Shown here: positions 24,543 through 32,587 of the stretch, piece by piece
Layout: the number at the start of each line of letters is the position of its first letter
Position numbering within the stretch: the stretch's first letter is position 1
Source: Bacillota bacterium
GTDB taxonomy: Bacteria > Bacillota > Clostridia > Lachnospirales > Lachnospiraceae
Length of the DNA: 35,149 bases
Direction: 5' to 3'
Assembly: GCA_023414355.1 (NCBI GenBank)
Contig: JAEZOB010000081.1
Coordinates: 1-35,149, forward strand
Made by a program: the position numbers and the translations under genes
The notes under the pieces: model-generated
Told to the model about the DNA's origin: nothing
Database searches by the model: none
The model's input: the letters and a program-made list of their open reading frames with translations, nothing else

Positions 24543-24736
24543 TGCAGATGGAGGACAAACGCGTCATCGAGGTGGACGAGTACCAGCAGCGCCTCATTAT
24601 CGGCTCGCTGAACGAAACGCGCAACGAGCTGGTGGCGCAGGGGCGCGATACAGACTTTGTGGATGAAACGCTACTCGATGTGATGGACGCGCCCACCCGG
24701 AAGGAGAGAAAACGAAATAAGGAATTAGAGCGATGA
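24542..24736 (+). CDS. Small conserved ICE protein upstream of virD4
   Basis: 64 aa, charged and helical (EVDEYQQRLIIGSLNETRNELV), with no domain I recognise. Its ATG overlaps the preceding stop (ATGA is shared in the reverse sense, TGATG), and its stop overlaps the virD4 ATG (ATGA). This tight coupling on both sides supports a real gene. Similar small genes often lie between ardC-like and virD4 genes in Tn1549-like elements. Confidence 0.65.
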   Translation: MQMEDKRVIEVDEYQQRLIIGSLNETRNELVAQGRDTDFVDETLLDVMDAPTRKERKRNKELER

Positions 24737-25677
24737 ATAAACCAAATACGAATAAGACAAGCCTGGTCCTTTGGGGTCTGGGGCTTCTCCCTGTGGTGTG
24801 GGCGGCGTTAATCGTCGCTCCTTTTTTATCTCAGGGACTTTCGGGCATCATGACCGCATTCACAAGCGGGATGAAAAACCCTATGGCCATATCGTGGTGC
24901 GCCGACTCGCCCAAGGCCATTCTCATCTTCTTACTGATCTACGGTCTGGGCATCGGCATTTATTACGCTATGAAACGCAACTACCGCAAGGGTGAGGAAC
25001 ACGGCAGCGCCAAATGGGGCGATCCGAAGCAGCTTTGCCGTAAATATGCGGACAAAAGCAAGGCTGACAACATCCTGCTCTCACAGAACGTCCGCATCGG
25101 GCTGGATGGGCGCAAGCACCGACGCAATCTTAACGTCATGGTGGTGGGCGGCAGCGGCAGCGGCAAGACGCGCTTCTACGCCAAACCTAACGTCATGCAG
25201 TGCAATACGTCATTCGTGGTACTCGACCCCAAAGGCGAAATTCTGCGGGACACGGGGCATCTGCTAAAGCAGCAGGGCTACGAGCTGCGCATCCTCGACC
25301 TCATCCATACGGAGCGCTCGCACGGTTACAATCCGTTCACCTACCTTCGGGATGACAAGGACGTGCTGAAGCTCGTCAACAACATCGTGCGCAATACCAC
25401 GCCCAAGGGCGCGCAGAGCAATGATCCATTCTGGGAGCGTGCGGAGACAGCGTTGATGGAAGCGCTCATTCTTTACCTCGTTCATGAAGCGCCGCCGCAT
25501 GAGCAGAACTTCCCCATGGTGATGGAGATGATCGGCGCGGCGGATGTCCGCGAGGAGGACGAAGAATACGCGAGCGTGCTGGACGAGCTGTTTGAGCGGC
25601 TGGAGATGCGAGACCCGGAGCATCTGGCTGTCAAGCAATATCACATCTTTAAGCTGGCCGCGGGTGTAATAAGCTGA
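24733..25677 (+). CDS. virD4: VirD4 coupling protein, N-terminal half (interrupted)
   Basis: This piece contains two membrane helices (LLPVVWAALIVAPFL and AILIFLLIYGLGIGIYY) and Walker A (GGSGSGKT, K145). The coupling protein is the membrane ATPase that links the relaxosome to the secretion channel. Native sequence ends at GG 25663-25664 after KLAAG; the last four codons (VIS and stop) come from the inserted element. The missing C-terminal part, with Walker B, continues at 32588 in the same frame, so precise excision between the two GG copies would restore virD4. As it stands the ATPase lacks Walker B and should be inactive. Confidence 0.92.
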   Translation: MNKPNTNKTSLVLWGLGLLPVVWAALIVAPFLSQGLSGIMTAFTSGMKNPMAISWCADSPKAILIFLLIYGLGIGIYYAMKRNYRKGEEHGSAKWGDPKQLCRKYADKSKADNILLSQNVRIGLDGRKHRRNLNVMVVGGSGSGKTRFYAKPNVMQCNTSFVVLDPKGEILRDTGHLLKQQGYELRILDLIHTERSHGYNPFTYLRDDKDVLKLVNNIVRNTTPKGAQSNDPFWERAETALMEALILYLVHEAPPHEQNFPMVMEMIGAADVREEDEEYASVLDELFERLEMRDPEHLAVKQYHIFKLAAGVIS

Positions 25678-25738
25678 AAGAGTATTTTTAGTACCTTAGA
25701 TTAAAAGTTCTCTTTGAGCTTATTATTTTTGGCTCAAA
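25667..25738 (+). repeat. Inverted repeats in left-end leader of recombinase
   Basis: A 16-bp arm at 25667-25682 matches the inverse of 25710-25725 at 15 of 16 positions. Alternatively TTTGAGC (25713-25719) pairs with GCTCAAA (25732-25738). The two structures share bases and exclude each other, as in an attenuator, and lie just before the recombinase ribosome site. Confidence 0.6.
25685..25695 (+). repeat. Left recombinase-site inverted repeat (TTTTTAGTACC)
   Basis: TTTTTAGTACC starts 20 bp after the left GG crossover. The exact inverse, GGTACTAAAAA, ends 20 bp before the right GG. Symmetric placement suggests a recognition element for the serine recombinase. Confidence 0.75.
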
Positions 25739-25759
25739 TACAGAGGAAAGGAGCAGAAC

Positions 25760-27622
25760 ATGAGTAGTGAAAAGATTATTGTATTATACGAACGATTAAG
25801 CCGAGAGGATGAGAACCTTGGGGAGTCGTACAGTATATCAAATCAAAAGAAGTTGCTAGAAGATTATTGCAGAGAAAAAGGGTGGACTAGGTTCAGGCAC
25901 TTCACTGATGATGGTATATCCGGTACAACCTTTGAAAGACCGTCTTTTAAGGCTATGATGGAGCTTGTGGAAGATGGAGAGGTGGAAACCATTATCCTAA
26001 AGGATATGAGCCGATTAGGACGAGATTATCTTGTGGTAGGTCAGCTTAGAGAGTTCTTTCGTAAAAAGGGAGTCCGTCTGATTGCAATTAACGATAACCA
26101 TGACAGTTACAATGGAGATGACGATTTCCTTGTATTCAGGGATGTTATGAATGAAATGTATGCCAAGGATATCAGTAAAAAGATAAAATCCACATTCAAG
26201 TCCAAGGGAAAATCCGGAAAGCATGTGGCTAGTGTTACACCATACGGATATCTGAAAGATGAAAATGACGGAAATCATTGGATTGTGGATGAAGAAGCTG
26301 CTGAAATCGTGAGGCAGATATTCAAATGGACTATTGATGGGCTGGGTCCTTATCAGATAGCTACTCTTTTGCAGGAGAAGAAAGTAGAAATACCGGCAGT
26401 GCATATGGCACGCTTTGGGCAAGGGAACAATAGGCATAAGACATTTAAAGACATTTATGGTTGGGGTTCATCAACAGTAGTTGGGATATTGAAGAAAAGA
26501 GAATACTTAGGTCACACTGTGAATTTCAAAACGCAGAAGCACTTTAAGGATAAAAAGAGCCATTATGTGTCGGAAGATAATTGGGTAATATTTGAGAATA
26601 CGCAGGAGCCGATTATTGACCAGCAAACCTTTGATACAGTGCAGAAGTTACGAGCAAATGTACGCAGATATCCGGACGGATGGGGAGAGCATCATGTACT
26701 TACCGGTCTTATGTATTGTGCTGATTGTGGAGCGAAAATGTATGTGCATCGGACAAGCAATGGCAAGAGAATACCACAATATACATGCTCTGCTTACAGT
26801 AAGGTGCCGGTTGGTACATTGTGCAATACTCAGCATAGAATTAACGAGTCGGTGGTGCTGGAGCTGATTGGGGATATGCTCAAGGCAATCTTTGAATATG
26901 CAAAGTATGACCGGAGCGAGTTTATAGATACCATAGCAACCGCACAATCCACGCAAGAGGACGCAGAGGTAAAAAAGGTCAGGGCAAGAATTACAGTGGC
27001 TAAAAATCGCTGTGAGGAGCTTGAGAAGCTAATCTGTAGAATTTATGAGGACAACATTCTTGGTAAACTGCCGGACAGCAGATATGAGGTTTTGGATAAG
27101 CAGTATGCCAAGGAAAAAGCAGAGCTTGATGTAGAGCTTAAGGAATTGGAAGTGAAGCTCACTGAATATGAGAAGAGCAAACATTCTGCAAGTAAATTTA
27201 TGGCATTGATTGATAAATATGAGAAGTTTGAGGAACTGACACCGGCAATGATAAATGAATTTGTTGATAAGGTGCTGGTGCATGAAAGAGACAGAAAGGG
27301 GAGCATCCAAACCACGCAGGAGATTGAAATCTATTTTAATTTTGTTGGGCGATATGTTCCACCGGCAATGATGACAGAACCTACTCCGGAAGAGCAGGAA
27401 GAGATTGACCGGATTAACAGAATTAAGGACAAGAGGCATCAGCAGTATCTTCGCAGAAAAGAAAGTGGATGGCAGAGGAAATATGAAGAGCGTGTAAAGA
27501 GCGAAAAGCGAGCAAAGATAGAAGCTATGAAAGAAGAAATCCGTAGGCAGGACAGAGAGAACGGAGTCTATGCAACAGTAGGAAGTCTTGCATTAGAGCC
27601 GAAAATCGGAACGCCGAGGTAG
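25760..27622 (+). CDS. TnpX-like large serine recombinase
   Basis: 620 aa. The catalytic domain begins YERLSREDE (nucleophile S14) with the conserved arginines in KDMSRLGRDYL. A recombinase domain follows (PYGYLKD, STVVGILKKREYLGHTVNFK), then a zinc ribbon (CADCGAKM, YTCSAY...LC), a long coiled coil, and a DUF4368-type C-terminus (NEFVDKVLVHERDRKGS). It excises and inserts element B through a circular intermediate, acting on the GG sites defined at both ends. All expected catalytic residues are present. ATG follows GGAAAGGAGC. It is distinct in sequence from the partial recombinase at the window start. Confidence 0.95.
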   Translation: MSSEKIIVLYERLSREDENLGESYSISNQKKLLEDYCREKGWTRFRHFTDDGISGTTFERPSFKAMMELVEDGEVETIILKDMSRLGRDYLVVGQLREFFRKKGVRLIAINDNHDSYNGDDDFLVFRDVMNEMYAKDISKKIKSTFKSKGKSGKHVASVTPYGYLKDENDGNHWIVDEEAAEIVRQIFKWTIDGLGPYQIATLLQEKKVEIPAVHMARFGQGNNRHKTFKDIYGWGSSTVVGILKKREYLGHTVNFKTQKHFKDKKSHYVSEDNWVIFENTQEPIIDQQTFDTVQKLRANVRRYPDGWGEHHVLTGLMYCADCGAKMYVHRTSNGKRIPQYTCSAYSKVPVGTLCNTQHRINESVVLELIGDMLKAIFEYAKYDRSEFIDTIATAQSTQEDAEVKKVRARITVAKNRCEELEKLICRIYEDNILGKLPDSRYEVLDKQYAKEKAELDVELKELEVKLTEYEKSKHSASKFMALIDKYEKFEELTPAMINEFVDKVLVHERDRKGSIQTTQEIEIYFNFVGRYVPPAMMTEPTPEEQEEIDRINRIKDKRHQQYLRRKESGWQRKYEERVKSEKRAKIEAMKEEIRRQDRENGVYATVGSLALEPKIGTPR

Positions 27623-27632
27623 GATTTCGTAA

Positions 27633-27665
27633 AAGCACTTGAGAGAAGTCTTGAGTGCTTTTTTT
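27633..27665 (+). terminator. Recombinase terminator
   Basis: AAGCACTT (27633-27640) pairs with GAGTGCTT (27653-27660), with one G-T pair, followed by further T residues. Confidence 0.8.
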
Positions 27666-27698
27666 CATGCTCAAATTTCCGCAGGAAATGCAGAGCAA

Positions 27699-27881
27699 CC
27701 GAAGAAGTTGAACTGTGTTATCCGTCTTGTGGGGATAACAGATTTCAACTCCTTCGGAGCAGAGTACAGAGGTGCAACCTTTGTCGGAGTTGAGAGGCAG
27801 AGCCTTCATCAGGTCAAGGGCGGAAGCCTTGCCCAGTTTATTGTCGTTGCGACGATAAGTACTGGGTATTACTTGTCGCAA
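27699..27881 (+). other. Candidate oriT of element B
   Basis: Two structured segments precede the MobV relaxase. The first is a long hairpin, CCGAAG...CTTCGG (27699-27757), with inner arms AGTTGAA/TTCAACT and GTTATCC/GGATAAC. The second is TTGCGAC (27847-27853) with GTCGCAA (27875-27881) and inner AAGTA/TACTT (27857-27861, 27870-27874). The position beside the relaxase gene suggests an origin of transfer; the nick site is unknown. Confidence 0.5.
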
Positions 27882-27942
27882 ACGCAAGGGAAAAAACGGC
27901 TTCGCCTTTGAAAAACGAAAGCAGTGGAAAGGAGAAAAACGA

Positions 27943-29172
27943 ATGAAAGCTTCAAGGCATAATGGCAGAAGCGGAAAGCATGGGGTCTATGATGTAAAGC
28001 ATAATGACCGAGATTTCGATGTGGAGAACAGTGAGCATATTGACCCTGAAAGGACAAAAGAAAATGTGTATTGGGATTGCTACCAAGGTTACAGCTTTGC
28101 CGGTAGCTCTCAAGAGAGGCAGTTTACTTTTACCGAAGTTGAGCGTGCCTATTATTTTGAGCATTACTCAGACCATGTGGATGCACAGAATGAGAGAAAT
28201 GAGATGGCAAGGCATCCGGAACGGAACAGAACCATTGATGATGTACTGAAAAATAATAAGACTTGTCCGGAAGAAACTGTGTTACAGCTTGGTAATATAG
28301 ACGAAACGGTTTCGGCAGATGTGCTGGCTAAGGTAGTGGCAGAGTATTTTGAGGAATTTAATAAACGATATGGTTCTCATGTTCACATTTTAGACTGGGC
28401 ATTGCACATGGATGAGTCAACACCACATATCCATGAGAGGCATGTGTTTGATGCAAAAAATCAGTATGGAGAGTTGTGCCCACAGCAAGAGAAAGCACTG
28501 GAAGAACTGGGGTTTGAACTTCCTGACCCGACAAAGAAAAAGGGAAAATACAATAACCGGAAAATAAGTTTTGATGCAGAATGTAGAAAAATATTTTTGG
28601 ATATTGCCCACAGAAACGGAGTCGAGATTGATTTCGAGCCGGTTTATGGTGGTGTAAGCTATCTTGAGAAGCAGGACTTTATTATTGAAAATCAGAAAAA
28701 GCGAATTGCTGAAAATCAGGCAACAATAGATGCACTCACAATGAAGATTTCTGATTTGGAAGCCTTTGTGGAAGAGGTTGCTGAGGATGCCTATGAAAAA
28801 GCATGTGAGGTAGTATCTGAAACAGTGGCAGAACAGACCAGAGAGGAAGATATCGAGGAGCTTCGCAAGTATAAAAAGTGGCTGACTTCGGATGAGAGAA
28901 AAACACCAAAGGATAAAAGGGATTTTGTTGGAAGATGCCTTGATAATTTGGAGAACAAGCTCAGGAGCATGGCTCAGAAGGTGGCTGATAAGGTTATGGG
29001 AGCATTGCAAAATCCACGCTTAAAGGAGCAAAAGAAAGCTGAGGTAAAGGAACATGCAAGGAAGTCGGTTCGTGCCCTTCTTGAGGCAAATAAGAGGCTT
29101 GTAGAGGAGCAGAAAGTGAATGTTACCGAAGCACCGGCACAGAAGAAATCAAGGGGAGAGGAGTTGGGATAA
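27943..29172 (+). CDS. MobV-family relaxase (TnpZ-like)
   Basis: 409 aa. The N-terminal 200 residues resemble MobV/Pre relaxases: a basic start with conserved HNDRDFDVENSEHID, then the metal motif HMDESTPHIH around residue 148-157. The C-terminal half is a long charged coiled coil (KKRIAENQATIDALTMKISD onward) for multimerisation or contact with the host transfer machinery. It would nick the element's own oriT so that the excised circle can use another element's conjugation channel. ATG follows AAAGGAG. The next gene starts 2 bp after its stop. Confidence 0.85.
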   Translation: MKASRHNGRSGKHGVYDVKHNDRDFDVENSEHIDPERTKENVYWDCYQGYSFAGSSQERQFTFTEVERAYYFEHYSDHVDAQNERNEMARHPERNRTIDDVLKNNKTCPEETVLQLGNIDETVSADVLAKVVAEYFEEFNKRYGSHVHILDWALHMDESTPHIHERHVFDAKNQYGELCPQQEKALEELGFELPDPTKKKGKYNNRKISFDAECRKIFLDIAHRNGVEIDFEPVYGGVSYLEKQDFIIENQKKRIAENQATIDALTMKISDLEAFVEEVAEDAYEKACEVVSETVAEQTREEDIEELRKYKKWLTSDERKTPKDKRDFVGRCLDNLENKLRSMAQKVADKVMGALQNPRLKEQKKAEVKEHARKSVRALLEANKRLVEEQKVNVTEAPAQKKSRGEELG

Positions 29173-29174
29173 GC

Positions 29175-29810
29175 ATGAATGTATTTACAGTAGTGAAGGA
29201 CAATGTCACTGCAAGGCAAGTGGCTATGCAGTATGGTATTAAAATCAACCGGAGCGGGCTGGCTTGCTGTCCGTTTCATAAGGACAAGACTCCCAGTATG
29301 AAGATGGATAAGAGGTATTATTGCTTTGGTTGTGGAGATACCGGAGATGCCATTGATTTTGTTGCAAAGTATTTCGGTCTTGCACCAAAGGAAGCTGCAA
29401 TGAAGATTGCATCTGACTTTGGACTAAACTATGATGCAACCAACCGAGCACCACCGAAAAAGACAGCACCAAGGAAAACACCAGAGCAGATATTGGATGA
29501 GGAACAGAGGCAGTGCTTTAGGGTTCTGTCGGACTATTATCATCTGCTAAGGAAATGGAAAACTGAATATGCACCGAAGAGCATGGATGAGGAATTGCAT
29601 CCCTGCTTTGTAGAAGCTCTGCAGAATATCAGTAAAGTAGAATATCAGCTTGATACTCTTCTTGAAAAGGATATCCCTGACAGAGCTTTTGTTGTTTGTG
29701 ACATTGGAAAGGGGGTGAAGTCGATTGTACGAAGAATTGAAGAGTATCGAAGAAGTCAGGGCGATACTGGAGTGCACAGAAAAGGGAGAAGTCAGGAAAA
29801 CAGTCGGTAA
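29175..29810 (+). CDS. CHC2 zinc-finger primase fragment-type protein
   Basis: 211 aa. Residues about 10-80 form a DnaG-type zinc-binding domain: CCPFHKDKTPSMKM followed by YYCFGCGDTGDAIDFV. There is no toprim catalytic domain, so it supplies only template recognition and probably works with the VapE protein, whose gene begins inside its last 86 bp in another frame. The remaining C-terminal region is helical (QRQCFRVLSDYYHLLRKW). The overlap implies translational coupling. A likely role is replication or priming of the circular form of element B. Confidence 0.85.
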   Translation: MNVFTVVKDNVTARQVAMQYGIKINRSGLACCPFHKDKTPSMKMDKRYYCFGCGDTGDAIDFVAKYFGLAPKEAAMKIASDFGLNYDATNRAPPKKTAPRKTPEQILDEEQRQCFRVLSDYYHLLRKWKTEYAPKSMDEELHPCFVEALQNISKVEYQLDTLLEKDIPDRAFVVCDIGKGVKSIVRRIEEYRRSQGDTGVHRKGRSQENSR

Positions 29811-31038
29811 TTATCGTCTGATTTTGATGCATGACCCTAATCTGAAAGGTGCATTCCGGCTGAATATGTTTACGGACAAAATTGACATTACAAGGGATTT
29901 GGGATGGTATCGGGAGAGTGAGAGCCTTACGGATGTGGATTTGAAGTTTCTTGTTGTCTATTTGGAAAAGCATTATGGATTAGCCAACGAAAAGCGAATT
30001 GAGGATGTGATAAAGGTTGTGGCAAATGAAAACCGCTATCATCCGGTTCTTGATTATATCAATTCCTTAACATGGGATGGCAAGGAGCGAATACGCTATG
30101 CACTGCATCATTTCTTAGGAGCAGAGGTCAGCGATTATACTTATGAGGTAATGAAGCTCTTTATGATGGGTATGATATCAAGAGTTTCCTGCCCAGGCAT
30201 CAAGTTTGAGGTAATGCTTTGCCTGGTAGGTGGTCAGGGAGCCGGTAAATCCACTTTTCTGCGTTTCCTTGCCATGAAGGACGACTGGTTTACGGATGAC
30301 TTGAAGAAGATGGATGATGACAATGTGTACCGCAAACTGCAAGGGCATTTGCTGGTGGAGCATCCTGAAATGGTGGCTATTCTCAATGCCAAGAATGTGG
30401 AAGAAATCAAGTCCTTTATGAGCAGACAGAAGGATACTTATAAGACGCCATATGACCGGCATCCGAAAGACCATAAGAGGCAGTGCGTGTTTGCCGGTTC
30501 GTCAAATTCACTGGATTTCCTGCCTATGGATAGGTCGGGAAACCGAAGATTTCTGCCTATTCTGTGTAGGTCGGATAAGGCTGAGGTTCATATCCTTGCT
30601 GATGAAAAAGCATCAAGGGAATATATAGACCAAATGTGGGCAGAAGCAATGGTAATCTATAAGAGTGGCGATTTTCAGTTGAAGCTCCCAAAGAAGATTG
30701 AGGAAGAGCTTCGTGAGTATCAGAAACAGTTTGTGCAGGAAGATACCAAGAAAGAGCTCATTCTTGATTATTTGGAGCATTGCCAAGCAAATATGGTGTG
30801 TTCAAGGCAGTTGTACGCTGAAGCATTGGGGAATGACGGAAATCCGGCACAATGGGAAATCCGAGAGATTAACGACATTATGAATAACTGTAGTGACTGG
30901 ATTGCCTTTAGTAATCCAAGACATTTCCCTGAGCCATATCGCCGGCAGAAAGGATGGGAGAAGCCTGACAACAAAGAGAATGATTTTCAACCACTGACCG
31001 AAGAACAGATGAAACAGTTATCGTTTTTTGACGAGTAG
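29725..31038 (+). CDS. VapE family P-loop protein (primase-helicase-like)
   Basis: 437 aa. Walker A is LVGGQGAGKSTFLRFL (about residues 166-181), followed by WFTDDLKKMDDDN and the VapE signature KSFMSRQKDTYKTPYDRHPKDHKRQCVFAGSSN, cited here only as its region at about residues 230-262, then NRRFLPI. VapE proteins resemble D5-type helicases of phages and satellites. TTG 29725 follows GGGGGTG and lies within the CHC2 gene, so the two are coupled. Repeats resembling origin iterons follow its stop codon. Confidence 0.88.
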   Translation: MYEELKSIEEVRAILECTEKGEVRKTVGNYRLILMHDPNLKGAFRLNMFTDKIDITRDLGWYRESESLTDVDLKFLVVYLEKHYGLANEKRIEDVIKVVANENRYHPVLDYINSLTWDGKERIRYALHHFLGAEVSDYTYEVMKLFMMGMISRVSCPGIKFEVMLCLVGGQGAGKSTFLRFLAMKDDWFTDDLKKMDDDNVYRKLQGHLLVEHPEMVAILNAKNVEEIKSFMSRQKDTYKTPYDRHPKDHKRQCVFAGSSNSLDFLPMDRSGNRRFLPILCRSDKAEVHILADEKASREYIDQMWAEAMVIYKSGDFQLKLPKKIEEELREYQKQFVQEDTKKELILDYLEHCQANMVCSRQLYAEALGNDGNPAQWEIREINDIMNNCSDWIAFSNPRHFPEPYRRQKGWEKPDNKENDFQPLTEEQMKQLSFFDE

Positions 31039-31061
31039 ATGAACATATAAATGCCCAGTAG

Positions 31062-31272
31062 GTTGTCGGCTGATTGTCTATCCCGTTGTCAACTTCGTTG
31101 TCGGTTCTATATTCTTAAAACCCTTATATTTACTATATTTTTAAGGGGTATATATAGTTCTGACAACGAAAGCAACGGAATATTTAAGAAAAAGTAAATT
31201 TAGGAAAAGTAACTATAAATAAAAGGAATTGAGAGTTTTTGAAGGTCGGTTGTCAGCTTCCGGTTGTCAGCT
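31062..31272 (+). repeat. GTTGTC repeat region, possible replication origin
   Basis: GTTGTC occurs at 31062-31067, 31085-31090, 31097-31102, 31249-31254 and 31263-31268, with an inverted copy at 31162-31167. The last two sit in a 12-bp tandem repeat (CGGTTGTCAGCT at 31247 and 31261). AT-rich sequence lies between. Iterons beside a VapE/primase pair suggest an origin of replication. No gene is visible between 31039 and 31318. Confidence 0.5.
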
Positions 31273-31318
31273 GAAAGAGGCTCTTCCTTATCAGGCAAAA
31301 CAAAAAGGAGAACACAAA

Positions 31319-31483
31319 ATGGAGAATAGAAAATCACACACACCGGTAGCACTCAGGAAGCAGATAGGTGGCACAATGTATGTTGTGAGAGTGCATTTCA
31401 ATGAGGATGCCAAGGAAACCATGAAGGACAAGATAAAGAGGCTGATTGAGAATGATGTCAGGGGAACACAACACACTGCATAG
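31319..31483 (+). CDS. tnpW: TnpW-like small transposon protein
   Basis: 54 aa from ATG 31319, which follows AAAAAGGAG; the frame extends upstream to 31229 but that part overlaps the repeats and has no ribosome site. VALRKQIGGTMYVVRVHFNE and METMKDKIKRLIENDV-like sequence match the TnpW family encoded at the end of Tn4451-type elements. The function is unknown. Its presence supports assigning element B to that group. Confidence 0.75.
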   Translation: MENRKSHTPVALRKQIGGTMYVVRVHFNEDAKETMKDKIKRLIENDVRGTQHTA

Positions 31484-31516
31484 GTAAAAAAGCATGTAGA
31501 AGAATTGTATATTTCG

Positions 31517-31525
31517 TGATATAAT
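31517..31525 (+). promoter_or_regulatory. Extended -10 promoter for cargo genes
   Basis: TGATATAAT has the extended -10 form (TG one base before TATAAT), about 50 bp before the remnant gene and 250 bp before the nitroreductase. The -35 is weak. Confidence 0.4.
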
Positions 31526-31575
31526 TGGTGTGTTCGATGAGAGCGAAAATTTGAATTTTACATTGAGGTAAGTAT

Positions 31576-31704
31576 ATGCAGGAAAGATACATTGATACAA
31601 AATCGGGAAAAGTGTTCTATTGGATTCCAAATGCAGCACATAATTCTAATGTGGATAATCCAGAGTTTGTAAATGTATGTATCAAAAAGTTTTTAGATAA
31701 TTGA
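31576..31704 (+). pseudogene. Internally deleted alpha/beta-hydrolase remnant
   Basis: A 42-codon frame with GAGGT ahead of ATG. ERYIDTKSGKVFYWI is like the N-terminus of small alpha/beta hydrolases. It runs directly into AAHNSNVDNPEFVN...IKKFLDN, the usual C-terminal catalytic-His loop and final helix. The roughly 200 residues between are missing, which suggests an in-frame internal deletion. The open frame may persist by chance or encode a small peptide. Confidence 0.5.
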
Positions 31705-31774
31705 AGTTGCTGTTCAACTTATTAGTGAAATAAATGATGCCATTGAAGTATCATACGAAGATTAGGAGGTCACT

Positions 31775-32440
31775 ATGACAATAAAAGAAGCAATCAAACA
31801 AAGGCACATGGTTCGTAAATATACTGATAAACCCATTCCTTCCAATCTGGTGGAACTGCTGAATGCCAGAATCGCAGAAAACAACACCACTCACGGACTG
31901 AACATGAAACTGGTTATAGGCAACTCCGATGGTATCGGTGGCATGGCAAAGATGCTACTGACTAAGACCGTCCACAGCTATATCGTTCTTGCGGGAAAGG
32001 AAAACTCTGACTTGGATGAGAAATTGGGCTATTGTGGCGCGGACCTTTGCCTGTATGCTCAGACTCTCGGTTTGAATACATGGTGGTGCGGAGGTATGTT
32101 CAACGGAAAAGGTGCCTTGAAACATCTTGAATGCAAAGACGTCCGAATCAACGGTGTTATTGCTATCGGTTATGGTCAGACACAGGGTGTACAGCATAAA
32201 TCCAAAACCGCAGCGGAAATCAGCCAGTACAACGGAACATCACCTCAATGGTTTGTTGATGGCGTGGATGCACTTCTATATGCTCCTACGGCACTTAATA
32301 AGCAGCCTTACATGGTCAAGGGTGACGGGAGCAAAGTAACCATCACCGCAGGTGAAGGCCACTTCTCGGGTATTGACCTCGGTATCGGTAAATACCATTT
32401 TGAAGTCGGTGCCGGAAAAGAAAATTTTGATTGGGAGTAA
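31775..32440 (+). CDS. Nitroreductase family protein (TM1586-like)
   Basis: 221 aa. TIKEAIKQRHMVRKYTDKPIP is the typical nitroreductase start with FMN-binding arginines. LGYCGADLCLYAQTLGLNTWWCGG and VIAIGYGQTQG are the usual later motifs. Residues about 155-221 form a second half with ALLYAPTALNKQP, as in TM1586-type two-lobed proteins. It would use FMN and NAD(P)H to reduce nitro- or quinone-like substrates; the natural substrate is not known. ATG follows TTAGGAGGT. It occupies the cargo position of element B. Any link to drug reduction or tolerance is speculative. Confidence 0.85.
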   Translation: MTIKEAIKQRHMVRKYTDKPIPSNLVELLNARIAENNTTHGLNMKLVIGNSDGIGGMAKMLLTKTVHSYIVLAGKENSDLDEKLGYCGADLCLYAQTLGLNTWWCGGMFNGKGALKHLECKDVRINGVIAIGYGQTQGVQHKSKTAAEISQYNGTSPQWFVDGVDALLYAPTALNKQPYMVKGDGSKVTITAGEGHFSGIDLGIGKYHFEVGAGKENFDWE

Positions 32441-32505
32441 CCAATAAACTTCCAGTTTGGGCATGAGCTTGCCAGTAATCAAAAGTGAATAAAACATGAC
32501 TTTAT

Positions 32506-32539
32506 AGCCATTGTGGAGAAATCTACAGTGGCTTTTTTT
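32506..32539 (+). terminator. Nitroreductase terminator near right end of element B
   Basis: AGCCATTGT (32506-32514) pairs with ACAGTGGCT (32525-32533), with one T-G pair, and is followed by seven T residues. Confidence 0.85.
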
Positions 32540-32556
32540 ATGCAATGAATGATAGG

Positions 32557-32567
32557 GGTACTAAAAA
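32557..32567 (+). repeat. Right recombinase-site inverted repeat (GGTACTAAAAA)
   Basis: Exact inverse complement of 25685-25695, ending 20 bp before the right GG crossover at 32588-32589. Confidence 0.75.
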
Positions 32568-32587
32568 GTCCTTGACATTTCGTTTCA

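Noticed and set aside
27639..27911. 90-aa plus-strand frame between recombinase and MobV relaxase
   Set aside because: It starts inside the recombinase terminator and covers the inverted repeats proposed as oriT; the coding appearance is probably accidental.
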